Source of the DNA: Oscillospiraceae bacterium
Lineage (GTDB): Bacteria > Bacillota > Clostridia > Oscillospirales > Oscillospiraceae
Direction of reading: 5' to 3'
NCBI GenBank assembly: GCA_017473225.1
Contig: JAFUMG010000011.1
Coordinates: 1 to 34,033, forward strand
Length of the DNA stretch: 34,033 nt
The notes under the pieces were generated by a model, which worked only from the letters and a program-made list of their open reading frames with translations, was not told the origin of the DNA and did not search any database. Shown piece after piece: positions 16,348-24,668 of this stretch (position 1 is the stretch's first letter; each line of letters begins with the position of its first letter). Both the position numbers and the translations under genes were made by a program.

Positions 16348-17247
16348 ATGAAAAAGATCATTGCATTTGTCCTGGCGCTGACCATGCTGGGCTGCATGTT
16401 CGCCGGCTGCGGCTCCAGCAGCGCTTCCGACGACACCGATTATTCCACCATGACCATCGAGGAGCTGAAGCCCCTGCTGAAGACCATTACCAGCGGCAAG
16501 CTGACCATGGTCACCTCCCCCGACTTCGCCCCCTATGAGTTCTACGCCCTGGATGCCGACGGCAACCCCACCATGGCCGGCTTTGACGTGGCCCTGGGCC
16601 AGTACATCGCCGATTACCTGGGTCTGGAGCTGGAGATCATCCCCATGGACTTCGACGGCACCATCTCCGAGCTGGGCGCCGGCAAGGCCGACATCGGCAT
16701 GGCCGGTTACTCCCCCGATCCCGACCGTGAGAACGCCATGAGCTTCTCCGAGATCTACTACACCGGCGGCCAGTCCTTCGTCTGCCACGCCGACAACGCT
16801 GCCAACTTCGCTTCTCTGGCTGACGCCAACAAGGCTGAGTACCAGATCGGCGCTCAGATCGGCTCCATCCAGGCTGACCTGGCCAAGGAGAACACCCCCG
16901 ATGCGGACATCGTGGAGCTGGGTAAGGTCACCGACATCATCGCCGAGGTCATCGGCGGCAAGCTGGACGGCGCTTTCATCGAGACCGTCGTAGCTCAGAC
17001 CTACGCCAAGAACTATCCCGAGCTGTGCGTCGTTCTGGATGTTCCCTATGATCAGGAAGGCTCCGTCGTGGGCGTCAACAAGAACAATCCCGCGCTGCTG
17101 GCCGCTGTGAACCTGGCCATCCAGGCCGCTCTGGAAGACGGCTCCATGTCCCAGTTCGTGGCTGAGGCCAACGAGCTGTCCACCGGCGACAAGTACGAGG
17201 GCCTGCTGACCGACGAGGGCGAGGTCCCCACCGAAGCAGCCGAATAA
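16348..17247 (+). CDS. Amino-acid-binding lipoprotein (SBP family 3)
   Basis: This is the substrate-binding subunit of a polar amino-acid ABC importer. A signal peptide is followed by a lipobox ending at Cys21 (MFAGC; Cys16 in MLGC is an alternative) and a Ser-rich linker. The family 3 core includes LTMVTSPDFAPYEF, a GFDVALGQYIADYLGLEL segment, and an ADIGMAGYSPDPDRE segment. Length 299 residues, normal with a linker. AAAGGAGAA lies before the ATG. It heads an operon whose permease gene begins 535 bases later across a block of palindromes, unlike the other, tightly packed genes. The amino acid cannot be told from sequence. Confidence 0.92.
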   Translation: MKKIIAFVLALTMLGCMFAGCGSSSASDDTDYSTMTIEELKPLLKTITSGKLTMVTSPDFAPYEFYALDADGNPTMAGFDVALGQYIADYLGLELEIIPMDFDGTISELGAGKADIGMAGYSPDPDRENAMSFSEIYYTGGQSFVCHADNAANFASLADANKAEYQIGAQIGSIQADLAKENTPDADIVELGKVTDIIAEVIGGKLDGAFIETVVAQTYAKNYPELCVVLDVPYDQEGSVVGVNKNNPALLAAVNLAIQAALEDGSMSQFVAEANELSTGDKYEGLLTDEGEVPTEAAE

Positions 17248-17252
17248 ATCAC

Positions 17253-17473
17253 ATTGTGGTTATCGGCTTTAAAAAGTACGCACAGCGGAAAACCAGCAAA
17301 AGCAGTTGTCATCCTGAGCGAGCGGAGCGAGTCGAAGGATCTTGGCACCGATTTGAGTGCAAATGTTATCTTAATGCGTAGATTCCTCGACTCCGTTTCA
17401 CTCCGCTCGGAATGACATGTCGTCACGTTGTTCGTTTTGACAGTTTTGCTGACGAAAACCGATAGTCACAAAT
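17253..17473. repeat. Modular palindromic repeat, copy 5 (diverged ends)
   Basis: The core (17307-17417, 111 bases) begins TGTCATCCTGAGCGAGCG and ends GGAATGACA; it matches the reverse complement of the core at 6123-6234, including an internal GATCTTGGCACCGATTT segment. The outer ends are an imperfect inverted pair, ATTGTGGTTATCGG (17253-17266) and CCGATAGTCACAAAT (17459-17473), which looks like a decayed form of the ends of the other copies. Confidence 0.7.
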
Positions 17474-17486
17474 CACGTTTATCCGC

Positions 17487-17520
17487 CAACTCCCCGGAAG
17501 TCTGACTTCCGGGGCAGTTG
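17487..17520 (+). terminator. GC-rich hairpin after the binding-protein gene
   Basis: Arms CCCCGGAAGTC (17492-17502) and GACTTCCGGGG (17504-17514) are flanked by CAACT/AGTTG. No T-tract follows, so this may stabilise the 3' end of the binding-protein message instead of terminating it. Confidence 0.5.
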
Positions 17521-17530
17521 TGTTGATAAG

Positions 17531-17584
17531 GGAACACCTTCTAAAAATGGCCATTGTAAAAACGGCTATTTTTAAAAGGTGTTC
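17531..17584. repeat. Inverted repeat in the binding-protein/permease spacer
   Basis: GAACACCTT with TAAAAAT-GGCC on the left (17532-17552) pairs with GGCTATTTTTA-AAGGTGTTC on the right (17564-17584), with small interruptions. It directly precedes the larger palindromic element. Confidence 0.65.
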
Positions 17585-17592
17585 AGATACCA

Positions 17593-17754
17593 GGCAACCT
17601 CTAAAAACTGCTTTTTGGTGATTTGGGCAGAAGATTTTGGCTCAGAAAAAGTTTTGGAAACGACGGAATACTTTGTGTATTGCGGCGTTTTCAAAACGCA
17701 TTTGTGGGGCAAAAGATTCGCCCAAAGCCCAAAAGGGGAGTTTTTAGCGGTGCC
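17593..17754. mobile_element. MITE-like long palindrome (about 160 bases)
   Basis: The two halves are near complements over their whole length: CTCTAAAAACTGC near the left end matches GGGGAGTTTTTAG near the right; TTTGGGCAGAAGATTTTGG matches CAAAAGATTCGCCCAAA; the centre is near 17672 (AATAC-TTTGT-GTATT). It carries no gene. This size, symmetry and lack of coding capacity suggest a non-autonomous element. Its right end adds false coding sequence before the permease start. Confidence 0.65.
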
Positions 17755-17782
17755 CACCCAAAACAGAAAGGAGCAATCACCC

Positions 17783-18544
17783 TTGTTATCCGCAAAAGGC
17801 TTTGAAGCCGCAATCAGCTACATCCAGCTCTTCCTGGAGGGTCTGGTCACCACCGTTACGCTGTCCGCCCTGACCGTTATCTGCGGTTTTGTGCTGGCGC
17901 TGGTGCTGGCGCTGATGCGCATGTCCAATCTCCGTCCCCTGCGCTTTCTGGATAAGCCCGGCGCAGGCCGCTTCGCCAGAGTCCTGAGTAAGTTCAATCC
18001 CATCAGTCTCGTCGCCAACGTCTACGTCGAGGTCTTCCGGGCCACCCCCCTGCTGGTCCAGCTGTTCATCGTCTATTACATCATCCTGGCCGGCGTTTCC
18101 CTGCCCGCCTTCAAGCTCTTCGGCATCATCCGCTTCGAGCGCATGATCCCCGGTGTCATCGCCCTGAGCCTGAACTCCGGCGCGTACCTGTCCGAGATCA
18201 TCCGCTCCGGCATCCAGTCCATCGACGGCGGCCAGACCGAAGCCGCCCGGAGCCTTGGCATGACCCAGTACCAGAACATGCGCTACATCATCCTGCCCCA
18301 GGCCATCAAGAACATCCTGCCCGCCATCGCCAACGAATTCGTGACGATCATCAAGGAGTCCTCCATCTGCTGGACCATCGGCGTGCAGGAGATCATGTTC
18401 GCGGTCAACTCCGTCAAGGCCGCCACCTATTTCATCGGCGAGCCCCTGATCATCGCGGCGTGTGTCTATTTCTGCCTGACCTTCCCCACCTCCAAGATCA
18501 TCGCGTATTTCGAAAGGAGAATGAGCCGTGGCGACAAACGATAA
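17783..18544 (+). CDS. Polar amino-acid ABC permease (HisM/GlnP type)
   Basis: This membrane subunit pairs with itself or a partner to form the channel of the amino-acid importer. The 253 residues contain the typical [19 protein letters not shown] start, several hydrophobic helices, and the EAA loop [20 protein letters not shown], which contacts the ATPase. The reading frame is open as far upstream as 17579, but that part is the palindromic element. AAAGGAG lies 9 bases before TTG at 17783, giving a family-like N-terminus. I see no promoter of its own, so it may depend on read-through from the binding-protein gene. It overlaps the ATPase gene by 17 bases. Confidence 0.9.
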   Translation: MLSAKGFEAAISYIQLFLEGLVTTVTLSALTVICGFVLALVLALMRMSNLRPLRFLDKPGAGRFARVLSKFNPISLVANVYVEVFRATPLLVQLFIVYYIILAGVSLPAFKLFGIIRFERMIPGVIALSLNSGAYLSEIIRSGIQSIDGGQTEAARSLGMTQYQNMRYIILPQAIKNILPAIANEFVTIIKESSICWTIGVQEIMFAVNSVKAATYFIGEPLIIAACVYFCLTFPTSKIIAYFERRMSRGDKR

Positions 18545-19304
18545 GCTGATCCAGGTCAAGAACCTGAAAAAATACTACAACCGGGGCGCGCTCCACGCTC
18601 TGGACGATGTCTCCGTGGACATCAACAAGGGCGATGTCATGGTGGTCATCGGTCCCTCCGGCTCCGGCAAGTCCACCCTGCTTCGCAGCCTGAACCTGCT
18701 GGAAGAGCCGACCAGCGGCGAGATCATCTTCCACGGCATCGACATCACCAAGAAGAAGTTTACCAATAAGGACGGCAAGACCGAGAAGGTCAACATCAAC
18801 CTCCACCGCCAGAAGATGGGCATGGTGTTCCAGCACTTCAACCTCTTCCCCCACAAGACCATCCTGGACAACATGACCCTGGCCCCCGTGAAGGTGCTGG
18901 GCATGGACCAGAAGGCCGCGGAAGAGAAGGCCCTGGGCCTGCTGGACCGTGTCGGCCTGAAGGACCGGGCCGGTGCCTACCCCATCCAGCTCTCCGGCGG
19001 TCAGAAGCAACGTGTGGCCATCGTCCGGGCCCTGATGATGGAGCCCGAGGTCATGCTCTTCGACGAGCCCACCTCCGCCCTCGACCCCGAGATGGTCGGC
19101 GAGGTTCTGGAGGTCATGAAGGAGCTGGCCCGGGACGGCATGACCATGGTGGTGGTCACCCACGAGATGGGCTTCGCCCGCGAGGTGGGCAACCGGGTGC
19201 TGTTCATGGCCGACGGCCAGCTGCTGGAGCAGGGCTCCCCCGAGGAGATCTTCAGCGCTCCGAAGCATCCCCGGCTCCAGGATTTCCTTTCCAAGGTGCT
19301 GTAA
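18528..19304 (+). CDS. Polar amino-acid ABC ATPase (GlnQ/HisP type)
   Basis: This is the energising subunit of the amino-acid importer. It has Walker [10 protein letters not shown] (42-50), Q-loop FQHFNLFPH (101-109), signature LSGGQKQR (155-162), Walker [13 protein letters not shown] (175-186) and switch His in VVTHEMGFA. At 258 residues it is slightly longer than typical (about 242) because of a lysine-rich loop at about 75-90 ([12 protein letters not shown]). The GTG start has AAAGGAGA 8-9 bases upstream within the permease gene. Its stop codon TAA shares a base with the start of the M20 gene (TAATG), so translation is likely coupled. Confidence 0.94.
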   Translation: MATNDKLIQVKNLKKYYNRGALHALDDVSVDINKGDVMVVIGPSGSGKSTLLRSLNLLEEPTSGEIIFHGIDITKKKFTNKDGKTEKVNINLHRQKMGMVFQHFNLFPHKTILDNMTLAPVKVLGMDQKAAEEKALGLLDRVGLKDRAGAYPIQLSGGQKQRVAIVRALMMEPEVMLFDEPTSALDPEMVGEVLEVMKELARDGMTMVVVTHEMGFAREVGNRVLFMADGQLLEQGSPEEIFSAPKHPRLQDFLSKVL

Positions 19305-20737
19305 TGATGGACAAGCAGAATATCTACCGCTATATCGACAAGAAGCAGCATACTCTCTGGGAACTCAGCGACAAGATCTGGGACTATTCCGAGCTCTCCA
19401 TGCTGGAGTTCAAATCCGCCGCGGAGTATATCCGGGTGCTGGAAGCGGAGGGCTTCACCGTTCAGAAAAATCTGTGCGGGATTTCCACCGCCTTCTCCGG
19501 CTCCTTCGGCTCCGGGCGGCCCATCATCGGCATTCTGGGCGAGTATGACGCTCTGTCGGGCCTTTCCCAGAAGGCCGGCTCCGTGGAGCACAAGCCCCTG
19601 GTAGAGGGCGGCTGCGGCCAGGGCTGCGGCCACAATCTGCTGGGCGCCGGCTCCCTGGGCGCCGCCATGGCCATCAAGCATGAGATCGAGGCCGGGAATC
19701 TGAAGGGCACCGTGATCTTCTACGGCTGCCCCGGTGAGGAAGGCTGCGCCGGCAAGACCTTCATGGCCCGGGAGGGCGTGTTCCGCAAGCTGGACGCGGC
19801 CCTGGCCTGGCATCCCGGCGACACCAACGAGATCACCACCGGCTCCAACGCGGCCTCCATGCAGGTGGAGTACAGCTTCCACGGAATCGCCGCCCACGCC
19901 GCCGACGATCCCTACAACGGCCGCTCCGCCCTGGATGCCGCCGAGCTGATGAACGTGGGCGTTCAGTTCCTGCGGGAGCATATGCGGCCCAAGGAATCCA
20001 TCCACTATTCCTTCGCCGACGCCGGCGGCCTGTCCCCCAATGTGGTCCAGCCCACGGCGAAGCTGATCTACATGGTCCGGGGCGAGACGGTCCAGAAGGC
20101 CAAGGCCCTCCTGAAACGGGTGGACAACATCGCCCGGGGCGCTGCCCTGATGACGGACACCACCGTCACCAGCCGCCAGATCGACGGCACCGCCTCCACC
20201 GTCTCCAACCATGTGCTGGAGGAGGTGCTCTATCAGAACCTCTGCGCCGCCCCCCTGCCGGAATACACCGAGGACGAGGTAGCCTTCGCCGCCGCGCTGA
20301 AGAGCACCTACCACACCTCCGACCTGCCCGGCAAGCGCACCGCCGAGGACTGGAAAATCCGGACCTTCGTCATGGAGAAAACCCAGGGCGGCTCCGTCCC
20401 CCTGAACAATTTCGTGATGCCCTACTCCCCTTCCAACACCTTCAGCCCCGGCTCCTCCGATGTGGGCGACGTCAGCTGGCTGACCCCCACGGCCCAGTTC
20501 ACCGCCGTGACCTGGACCTCCGGCTCCCCCGGCCATTCCTGGCAGAATGTCTCCATCGGCAAGACCCCCATCGCCTACAAGGGCATCGCCCTGGCGGCCA
20601 AGGTCCTGGCCGGCGCCGCCGCGGACCTGATGGAGGACCCCGCGCTGCTGGAACGGGCCCGGGAGGAATTCGAAGCCGCCACCAGCGAAGGCTACGACTG
20701 CCCCATCGGCCGGGAAGTCAAGCCCACCGCCGGATGA
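19304..20737 (+). CDS. M20 family amidohydrolase (AbgB-like)
   Basis: This is a zinc-dependent peptidase/amidohydrolase, M20D branch, that would cut amide bonds in the cytosol. The 477 residues match the length of AbgB, a p-aminobenzoyl-glutamate hydrolase subunit. Visible motifs are LGEYDALSGLSQ (78-89), the metal ligand in GCGHNLLG (His110), the catalytic PGEEG (about 143-147), AWHPGD (His170) and AAHAA in the dimerisation domain. There is no signal peptide. It is the last gene of the amino-acid transporter operon and overlaps the ATPase stop. This suggests that the imported compound is an acylated or amide-linked amino acid, split after uptake; that is inference. The exact substrate is unknown. 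Confidence 0.9.
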   Translation: MMDKQNIYRYIDKKQHTLWELSDKIWDYSELSMLEFKSAAEYIRVLEAEGFTVQKNLCGISTAFSGSFGSGRPIIGILGEYDALSGLSQKAGSVEHKPLVEGGCGQGCGHNLLGAGSLGAAMAIKHEIEAGNLKGTVIFYGCPGEEGCAGKTFMAREGVFRKLDAALAWHPGDTNEITTGSNAASMQVEYSFHGIAAHAADDPYNGRSALDAAELMNVGVQFLREHMRPKESIHYSFADAGGLSPNVVQPTAKLIYMVRGETVQKAKALLKRVDNIARGAALMTDTTVTSRQIDGTASTVSNHVLEEVLYQNLCAAPLPEYTEDEVAFAAALKSTYHTSDLPGKRTAEDWKIRTFVMEKTQGGSVPLNNFVMPYSPSNTFSPGSSDVGDVSWLTPTAQFTAVTWTSGSPGHSWQNVSIGKTPIAYKGIALAAKVLAGAAADLMEDPALLERAREEFEAATSEGYDCPIGREVKPTAG

Positions 20738-20781
20738 GCCAAACGCGATACCGTTTTAAAGCGTAATTTTGGAGGACTTCT

Positions 20782-21792
20782 ATGGGTTTCAGGTACAGAA
20801 AAAGCATCAACCTCGGCGGCGGTTTTCGGGTTAATCTAAACACCAAAGGAATTGGATACAGTTGGGGCACCAAGGGATACCGTGTCACAAAAGCAGCCGA
20901 TGGCCGCACCAGACAGACTGTAACCATCCCCGGTACGGGTATCAGCTATGTTGACGAACATAACGCAAAACGACAGCAAAGCAATGATTCTCAGCATCAG
21001 TTCGCAGATATCAACGCTGGCTATTCCGAAATCACCGCAGTTAAGTCCGCCAATATCGCCAAACTGCGGTCCTCGGAATATGACGAGCTGTTCCGCCAAA
21101 TCAAAACCGCAAAGGTTCTCCGCATTACCGCAGTGGTTGTTACTCTGCTGAGTACAAGCTGGGTACCCAGTCTCTTTCCGTTTTTTGTCGCATTTACCGC
21201 TTTTCTCTTTTTCAAAAGCCGCAGTTATATCGAGTACGAATTCGATCATGCTCAACTGGCAAAATGGGAAGTGCTGTCCGCCGCATGGCAGGCAGTCGCA
21301 TCCAGCCAATCCTTGCAGGAAATTACCACAACCGCAAAATCTAAAAACGTAAGGGTGACTGCCGGTATTGAGAACGCCGTTGACACGGTCAAAATGACCG
21401 CCAACAGCAAGCTTCCCTGGTACCTTCGGACAAATATCACCCCTATTGTCTTCAATTTTCAGAACTATCGACTGGCTATTATGCCCGACCGGCTCCTGGT
21501 AATTGGTAAGAAAAGGCTTGGCGCTTTGGCATACAGTGATATCCGATTTGATATCACCGCAGTCGGTTTTCTTGAAACCGGAGCTTTGCCCAATGATGCG
21601 GAAATGGTCAAGCAGGTCTGGGCATACGCAAACAAGGACGGCAGTGCAGACAAGCGTTACTCCAGCAATACGCAATTCCCCATTATGAAATATGGTCAAA
21701 TCTGTATTTCCTCTGACAGCGAATTGAACATCCAGTTTTTATGTTCCAATGAAAGTGCGGCTGACGCACTGAACCGTATCATCAACGGTTGA
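20782..21792 (+). CDS. DUF4236 domain protein with membrane segment
   Basis: Residues 1-55 match the DUF4236 pattern: MGFRYRKSINLGGGFRVNLN, then KGIGYSWGTKGYRVT and TVTIPGTGISY. A hydrophobic hairpin (about 113-150) suggests membrane attachment, and the last 185 residues form a domain I do not recognise. The function of the family is unknown. GGAGG lies 6 bases before the ATG. Base and codon use differ from neighbours: AT-ending codons (AAA, ATT, GGA, TTT) are common, against the strongly C/G-ending codons of the M20 and phosphoglucomutase genes. This suggests later acquisition. A clear terminator follows; no promoter of its own is evident. Confidence 0.8.
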   Translation: MGFRYRKSINLGGGFRVNLNTKGIGYSWGTKGYRVTKAADGRTRQTVTIPGTGISYVDEHNAKRQQSNDSQHQFADINAGYSEITAVKSANIAKLRSSEYDELFRQIKTAKVLRITAVVVTLLSTSWVPSLFPFFVAFTAFLFFKSRSYIEYEFDHAQLAKWEVLSAAWQAVASSQSLQEITTTAKSKNVRVTAGIENAVDTVKMTANSKLPWYLRTNITPIVFNFQNYRLAIMPDRLLVIGKKRLGALAYSDIRFDITAVGFLETGALPNDAEMVKQVWAYANKDGSADKRYSSNTQFPIMKYGQICISSDSELNIQFLCSNESAADALNRIING

Positions 21793-21808
21793 TAAATCAA
21801 TTCTTCCC

Positions 21809-21841
21809 GCTGCTGTGCGATGCCGCACAGCAGCATTTTTT
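21809..21841 (+). terminator. Terminator after the DUF4236 gene
   Basis: Perfect 11-bp arms GCTGCTGTGCG (21809-21819) and CGCACAGCAGC (21824-21834) with a 4-base loop are followed by ATTTTTTT. Confidence 0.92.
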
Positions 21842-21872
21842 TGTCTCCCTTACAGCGGGCGGTAATACAAGA

Positions 21873-21901
21873 TTGACAATTGAAATGAAATAGATTATAT
21901 T
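21873..21901 (+). promoter_or_regulatory. Promoter of the phosphoglucomutase gene
   Basis: TTGACA (21873-21878) and TATATT (21896-21901) are separated by 17 bases. The predicted transcript start lies before the chosen ATG and excludes the longer frame from 21906. Confidence 0.85.
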
Positions 21902-21959
21902 ATATTTGGTTGAATTGCGTAAAACTCTTACAAATTACATAAAGGATAAGGTGATAACA

Positions 21960-23642
21960 ATGTACATGGATGATTACAAGCGCTGGCTGGAAGCTTCCCT
22001 GGAAGACCCCGCTCTGACCGAAGAGCTGAAAAGCATCGAAGGCCAGGACGAGGAGATCAAGGACCGCTTCGCCGTTGCCCTGAAGTTCGGCACCGCCGGT
22101 CTGCGGGGCGTGCTGGGCGCAGGCTCCAACCGGATGAACATTTATGTCGTCCGTCAGGCTACCCAGGGCCTGGCTAACTGGGTCAAGACCCAGGGCGGCA
22201 ATCAGCTGGTGGCCGTTTCCTACGACAGCCGCATCAACTCCGACGTCTTCGCCAAGGAGACCGCCCGGGTCCTGGCTGCCAACGGCATCAAGGTCCGCAT
22301 CTATGACGCCCTGATGCCTGTCCCCGCCCTGAGCTTCGCCACCCGTTACTACAAGGCAAACGCCGGCGTCATGGTCACCGCTTCCCATAACCCCGCCAAG
22401 TACAACGGCTACAAGGCCTACGGCCCCGACGGCTGCCAGATGACCGACGATGCCGCCGCCGTTGTCTACGCCGAGATCCAGAATACCGATATCCTGAACG
22501 GCGCCAAGCTGATCTCCTTCGAGGAAGGCATCGCCCAGGGCCTGATCGAGTACGTCGGCGACGACTGCAAGGAAGCCCTGTATGATAACATCAAGGCCTG
22601 CTCCGTCCGTCCCGGCGTCTGCAAGACCGCCGGCCTGAAGCTGGTCTACTCCCCCCTGAACGGCTCCGGCCTGGTGCCCGTCATGCGGATCCTGAACGAC
22701 ATCGGCATCGACGACATCACCATCGTCCCCGAGCAGAAGTACCCCGACGGCAACTTCCCCACCTGCCCCTACCCCAACCCCGAGATCTTCGAGGCTCTGA
22801 AGCTGGGCCTGGAGCTGGCTGAGAAGTCCGGCGCCGACCTGATGCTGGCCACCGACCCCGACGCTGACCGTGTGGGCATCGCCATGAAGTGTCCCGACGG
22901 CTCCTATGAGCTGGTCTCCGGCAACGAAGTGGGCGTCCTGCTGCTGGACTACATCTGCGAGGGCCGCATCGAGAAGGGCACCATGCCCAAGAACGCTGTC
23001 GCCGTGAAATCCCTGGTCTCCACCCCTCTGGCCGACGCTGTCGCCGCCAACTACGGTGTCGAGATGCGCAACGTCCTGACCGGCTTCAAGTGGATCGGCG
23101 ATCAGATCGCCCAGCTGGAAGCCGCCGGCGAGGTCGAGCGGTTCATCCTGGGCTTCGAGGAGTCCTACGGCTATCTGGCCGGTCCCTATGTCCGGGACAA
23201 GGACGCCATCATCGGTTCCATGCTGATCTGCGAAATGGCCGCCTACTACCGCTCCATCGGCTCCTCCATCAAGGAGCGACTGGAAGCCATCTACGCCAAG
23301 TACGGCCGCTACCTGAACAAGGTGGACTCCTTCGAGTTCCCCGGCCTTTCCGGCATGGACAAGATGGCTGGCATCATGGCCGGCCTGCGGGAGAATCCCC
23401 CTGCCGAGATCGGCGGTTACAAGGTCGTGAAGGTCACAGACTACAAGAAGACCGAAGAGACCGGCCTGCCCAGCGCCAACGTGCTGGTCTACGGCCTGGA
23501 AGGCGGCGCCACCGTCATCGTCCGTCCCTCCGGCACCGAGCCCAAGATCAAGACCTACTTCACCACCCTGGGCAAGGACCTGGCCGAAGCCCAGGCCCAG
23601 AAGGACACCCTGGCCGCGGCCCTGAAGCCCATCCTGGCTTGA
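21960..23642 (+). CDS. pgcA: Phosphoglucomutase/phosphomannomutase family enzyme (PgcA-like)
   Basis: The enzyme interconverts hexose 1- and 6-phosphates in the cytosol, feeding UDP-glucose and polysaccharide synthesis. It has 560 residues, close to the PgcA branch (about 580). Four active-site blocks are intact: phosphoserine loop TASHNP (140-145, Ser142), metal loop DPDADRVG (299-306), sugar loop GFEESYG (398-404) and phosphate loop RPSGTEPK (about 522-529). The ATG at 21960 follows AAGGTGAT with good spacing. The gene has its own promoter. Codon use is very biased towards C/G-ending codons, a sign of high expression. Phosphomannomutase or phosphopentomutase activity cannot be excluded. Confidence 0.93.
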   Translation: MYMDDYKRWLEASLEDPALTEELKSIEGQDEEIKDRFAVALKFGTAGLRGVLGAGSNRMNIYVVRQATQGLANWVKTQGGNQLVAVSYDSRINSDVFAKETARVLAANGIKVRIYDALMPVPALSFATRYYKANAGVMVTASHNPAKYNGYKAYGPDGCQMTDDAAAVVYAEIQNTDILNGAKLISFEEGIAQGLIEYVGDDCKEALYDNIKACSVRPGVCKTAGLKLVYSPLNGSGLVPVMRILNDIGIDDITIVPEQKYPDGNFPTCPYPNPEIFEALKLGLELAEKSGADLMLATDPDADRVGIAMKCPDGSYELVSGNEVGVLLLDYICEGRIEKGTMPKNAVAVKSLVSTPLADAVAANYGVEMRNVLTGFKWIGDQIAQLEAAGEVERFILGFEESYGYLAGPYVRDKDAIIGSMLICEMAAYYRSIGSSIKERLEAIYAKYGRYLNKVDSFEFPGLSGMDKMAGIMAGLRENPPAEIGGYKVVKVTDYKKTEETGLPSANVLVYGLEGGATVIVRPSGTEPKIKTYFTTLGKDLAEAQAQKDTLAAALKPILA

Positions 23643-23693
23643 TCCCCGCACACTGCTTCTCCCCCCCTCCGCGAATAAGAAAGGATCATACAG

Positions 23694-24302
23694 TTGGATA
23701 TTCTGCTTGAGCTATTGGGTTATGTCGGTACGGTTCTGACTCTGATGTCCATGATGATGACCTCTGTTGTGAAGCTGCGCACCTGGAGCGCCATTGGTTC
23801 CTTCATCAGCATGGTTTACGCCATCATCTGCGGCGCATGGCCTGTGGTTTTCCTGAATGTCGGATTGGTTATCATCAATCTGTACCATCTGATTCGTATG
23901 CGCCATAATAAAGTTCTGTTTGAGTGCGTGCGATTCGAACCCGACGAGCGCGGTTTGATGTATTTTCTGAATCATCATATGCGCCACATCCAGTACTGCT
24001 TCCCCGGCTATGAGTACCATCCCAAAAAGGATACTGACGCTTTCATGGTCTTTGCTGACGGTGAAGCTGTGGGACTTTTGATCGGTACGCGGGAGGGTTC
24101 TGTTCTGAACGTAGAGCTGGACTATGCGGCGCCCAAATTCCGCGACTGCTCCGTAGCCGAGCACCTGTTCGTCTACCTAAAGGAGCAGGACGTCACCGCC
24201 CTAGTGGCCGAGCGAAAGCCCACCGACCACAATCAGTACAAGCAGTACCTGACCAAGATGGGCTTCGAAAACCGCGAAGGCAAACAGGTCAAGATATTGT
24301 AA
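23694..24302 (+). CDS. YgjV family membrane protein with GNAT-like C-terminal domain
   Basis: The 202-residue protein starts with three membrane helices (about 4-22, 31-49, 50-69), resembling YgjV-type proteins. Residues 70-202 are soluble. They include FADGEAVGLLIG, VELDYAAPKFRDCSVAEHL and YLTKMGFE, an order that resembles the strands and C-terminal part of GNAT acetyltransferases, without the classic acetyl-CoA loop. The start is TTG with AAAGGATC upstream. It lies 51 bases after the phosphoglucomutase gene and is followed by a good terminator, so the two may share a transcript. Function unknown. Confidence 0.72.
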   Translation: MDILLELLGYVGTVLTLMSMMMTSVVKLRTWSAIGSFISMVYAIICGAWPVVFLNVGLVIINLYHLIRMRHNKVLFECVRFEPDERGLMYFLNHHMRHIQYCFPGYEYHPKKDTDAFMVFADGEAVGLLIGTREGSVLNVELDYAAPKFRDCSVAEHLFVYLKEQDVTALVAERKPTDHNQYKQYLTKMGFENREGKQVKIL

Positions 24303-24320
24303 CTCCGCCCTTAATCAACG

Positions 24321-24359
24321 ATCCCCCTGGTGCGCTTTGAATGCACCAGGGGGATTTTA
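24321..24359 (+). terminator. Terminator after the YgjV-like gene
   Basis: Perfect 13-bp arms ATCCCCCTGGTGC (24321-24333) and GCACCAGGGGGAT (24343-24355) are followed by TTTTAT. Confidence 0.88.
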
Positions 24360-24389
24360 TGCGGCTGTCAGGAAAGCAGTTTTGATTTT

Positions 24390-24615
24390 AAATTGTAGTT
24401 TAGCGTACTGTTTACAAACCCGCTTGGCTCTCCCTCTGGGAGAGCTGGCACGCCGAAGGCGTGACTCTGCGCCCGCAGGCGTGTTTCGGAGCGAACCGCC
24501 CGAAGGGCGGCTCTTAGCGCGGAGATGAGAGGGCCCTCTCCGCCCCTTCGGGGCACCTCTCCCAAAGGGAGAGGCAAGTTTGGCGCTCCCGCGCCAGCGA
24601 GATAAACTACAATTT
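24390..24615. repeat. Modular palindromic repeat, copy 2
   Basis: Outer ends AAATTGTAGTTT (24390-24401) and AAACTACAATTT (24604-24615) are perfect complements. The core differs from the other copies: it has CTCTCCCTCTGGGAGAG on the left, CTCTCCCAAAGGGAGAG on the right, and GC-rich hairpins such as CGCCCGAAGGGCG between. It lies between convergent genes. Confidence 0.85.
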
Positions 24616-24633
24616 GAATAATAGACACATTAA

Positions 24634-24663
24634 AATGAGCCTGCCGATAGCGGCAGGCTCATT
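24634..24663 (-). terminator. Terminator of the ArsR-family gene
   Basis: A 13-bp stem (24634-24646 with 24651-24663) with loop ATAG is followed on the minus strand by TTTAATG. It lies just past the stop codon. Confidence 0.85.
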
Positions 24664-24668
24664 AATCT

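Noticed and set aside
17253-17754. CRISPR-like array
   Set aside because: The repeats are inverted, of different kinds and not evenly spaced; there are no cas genes.
17579-17782. Extended N-terminus of the amino-acid permease
   Set aside because: That stretch is the palindromic element; the ribosome site and family start point to TTG 17783.
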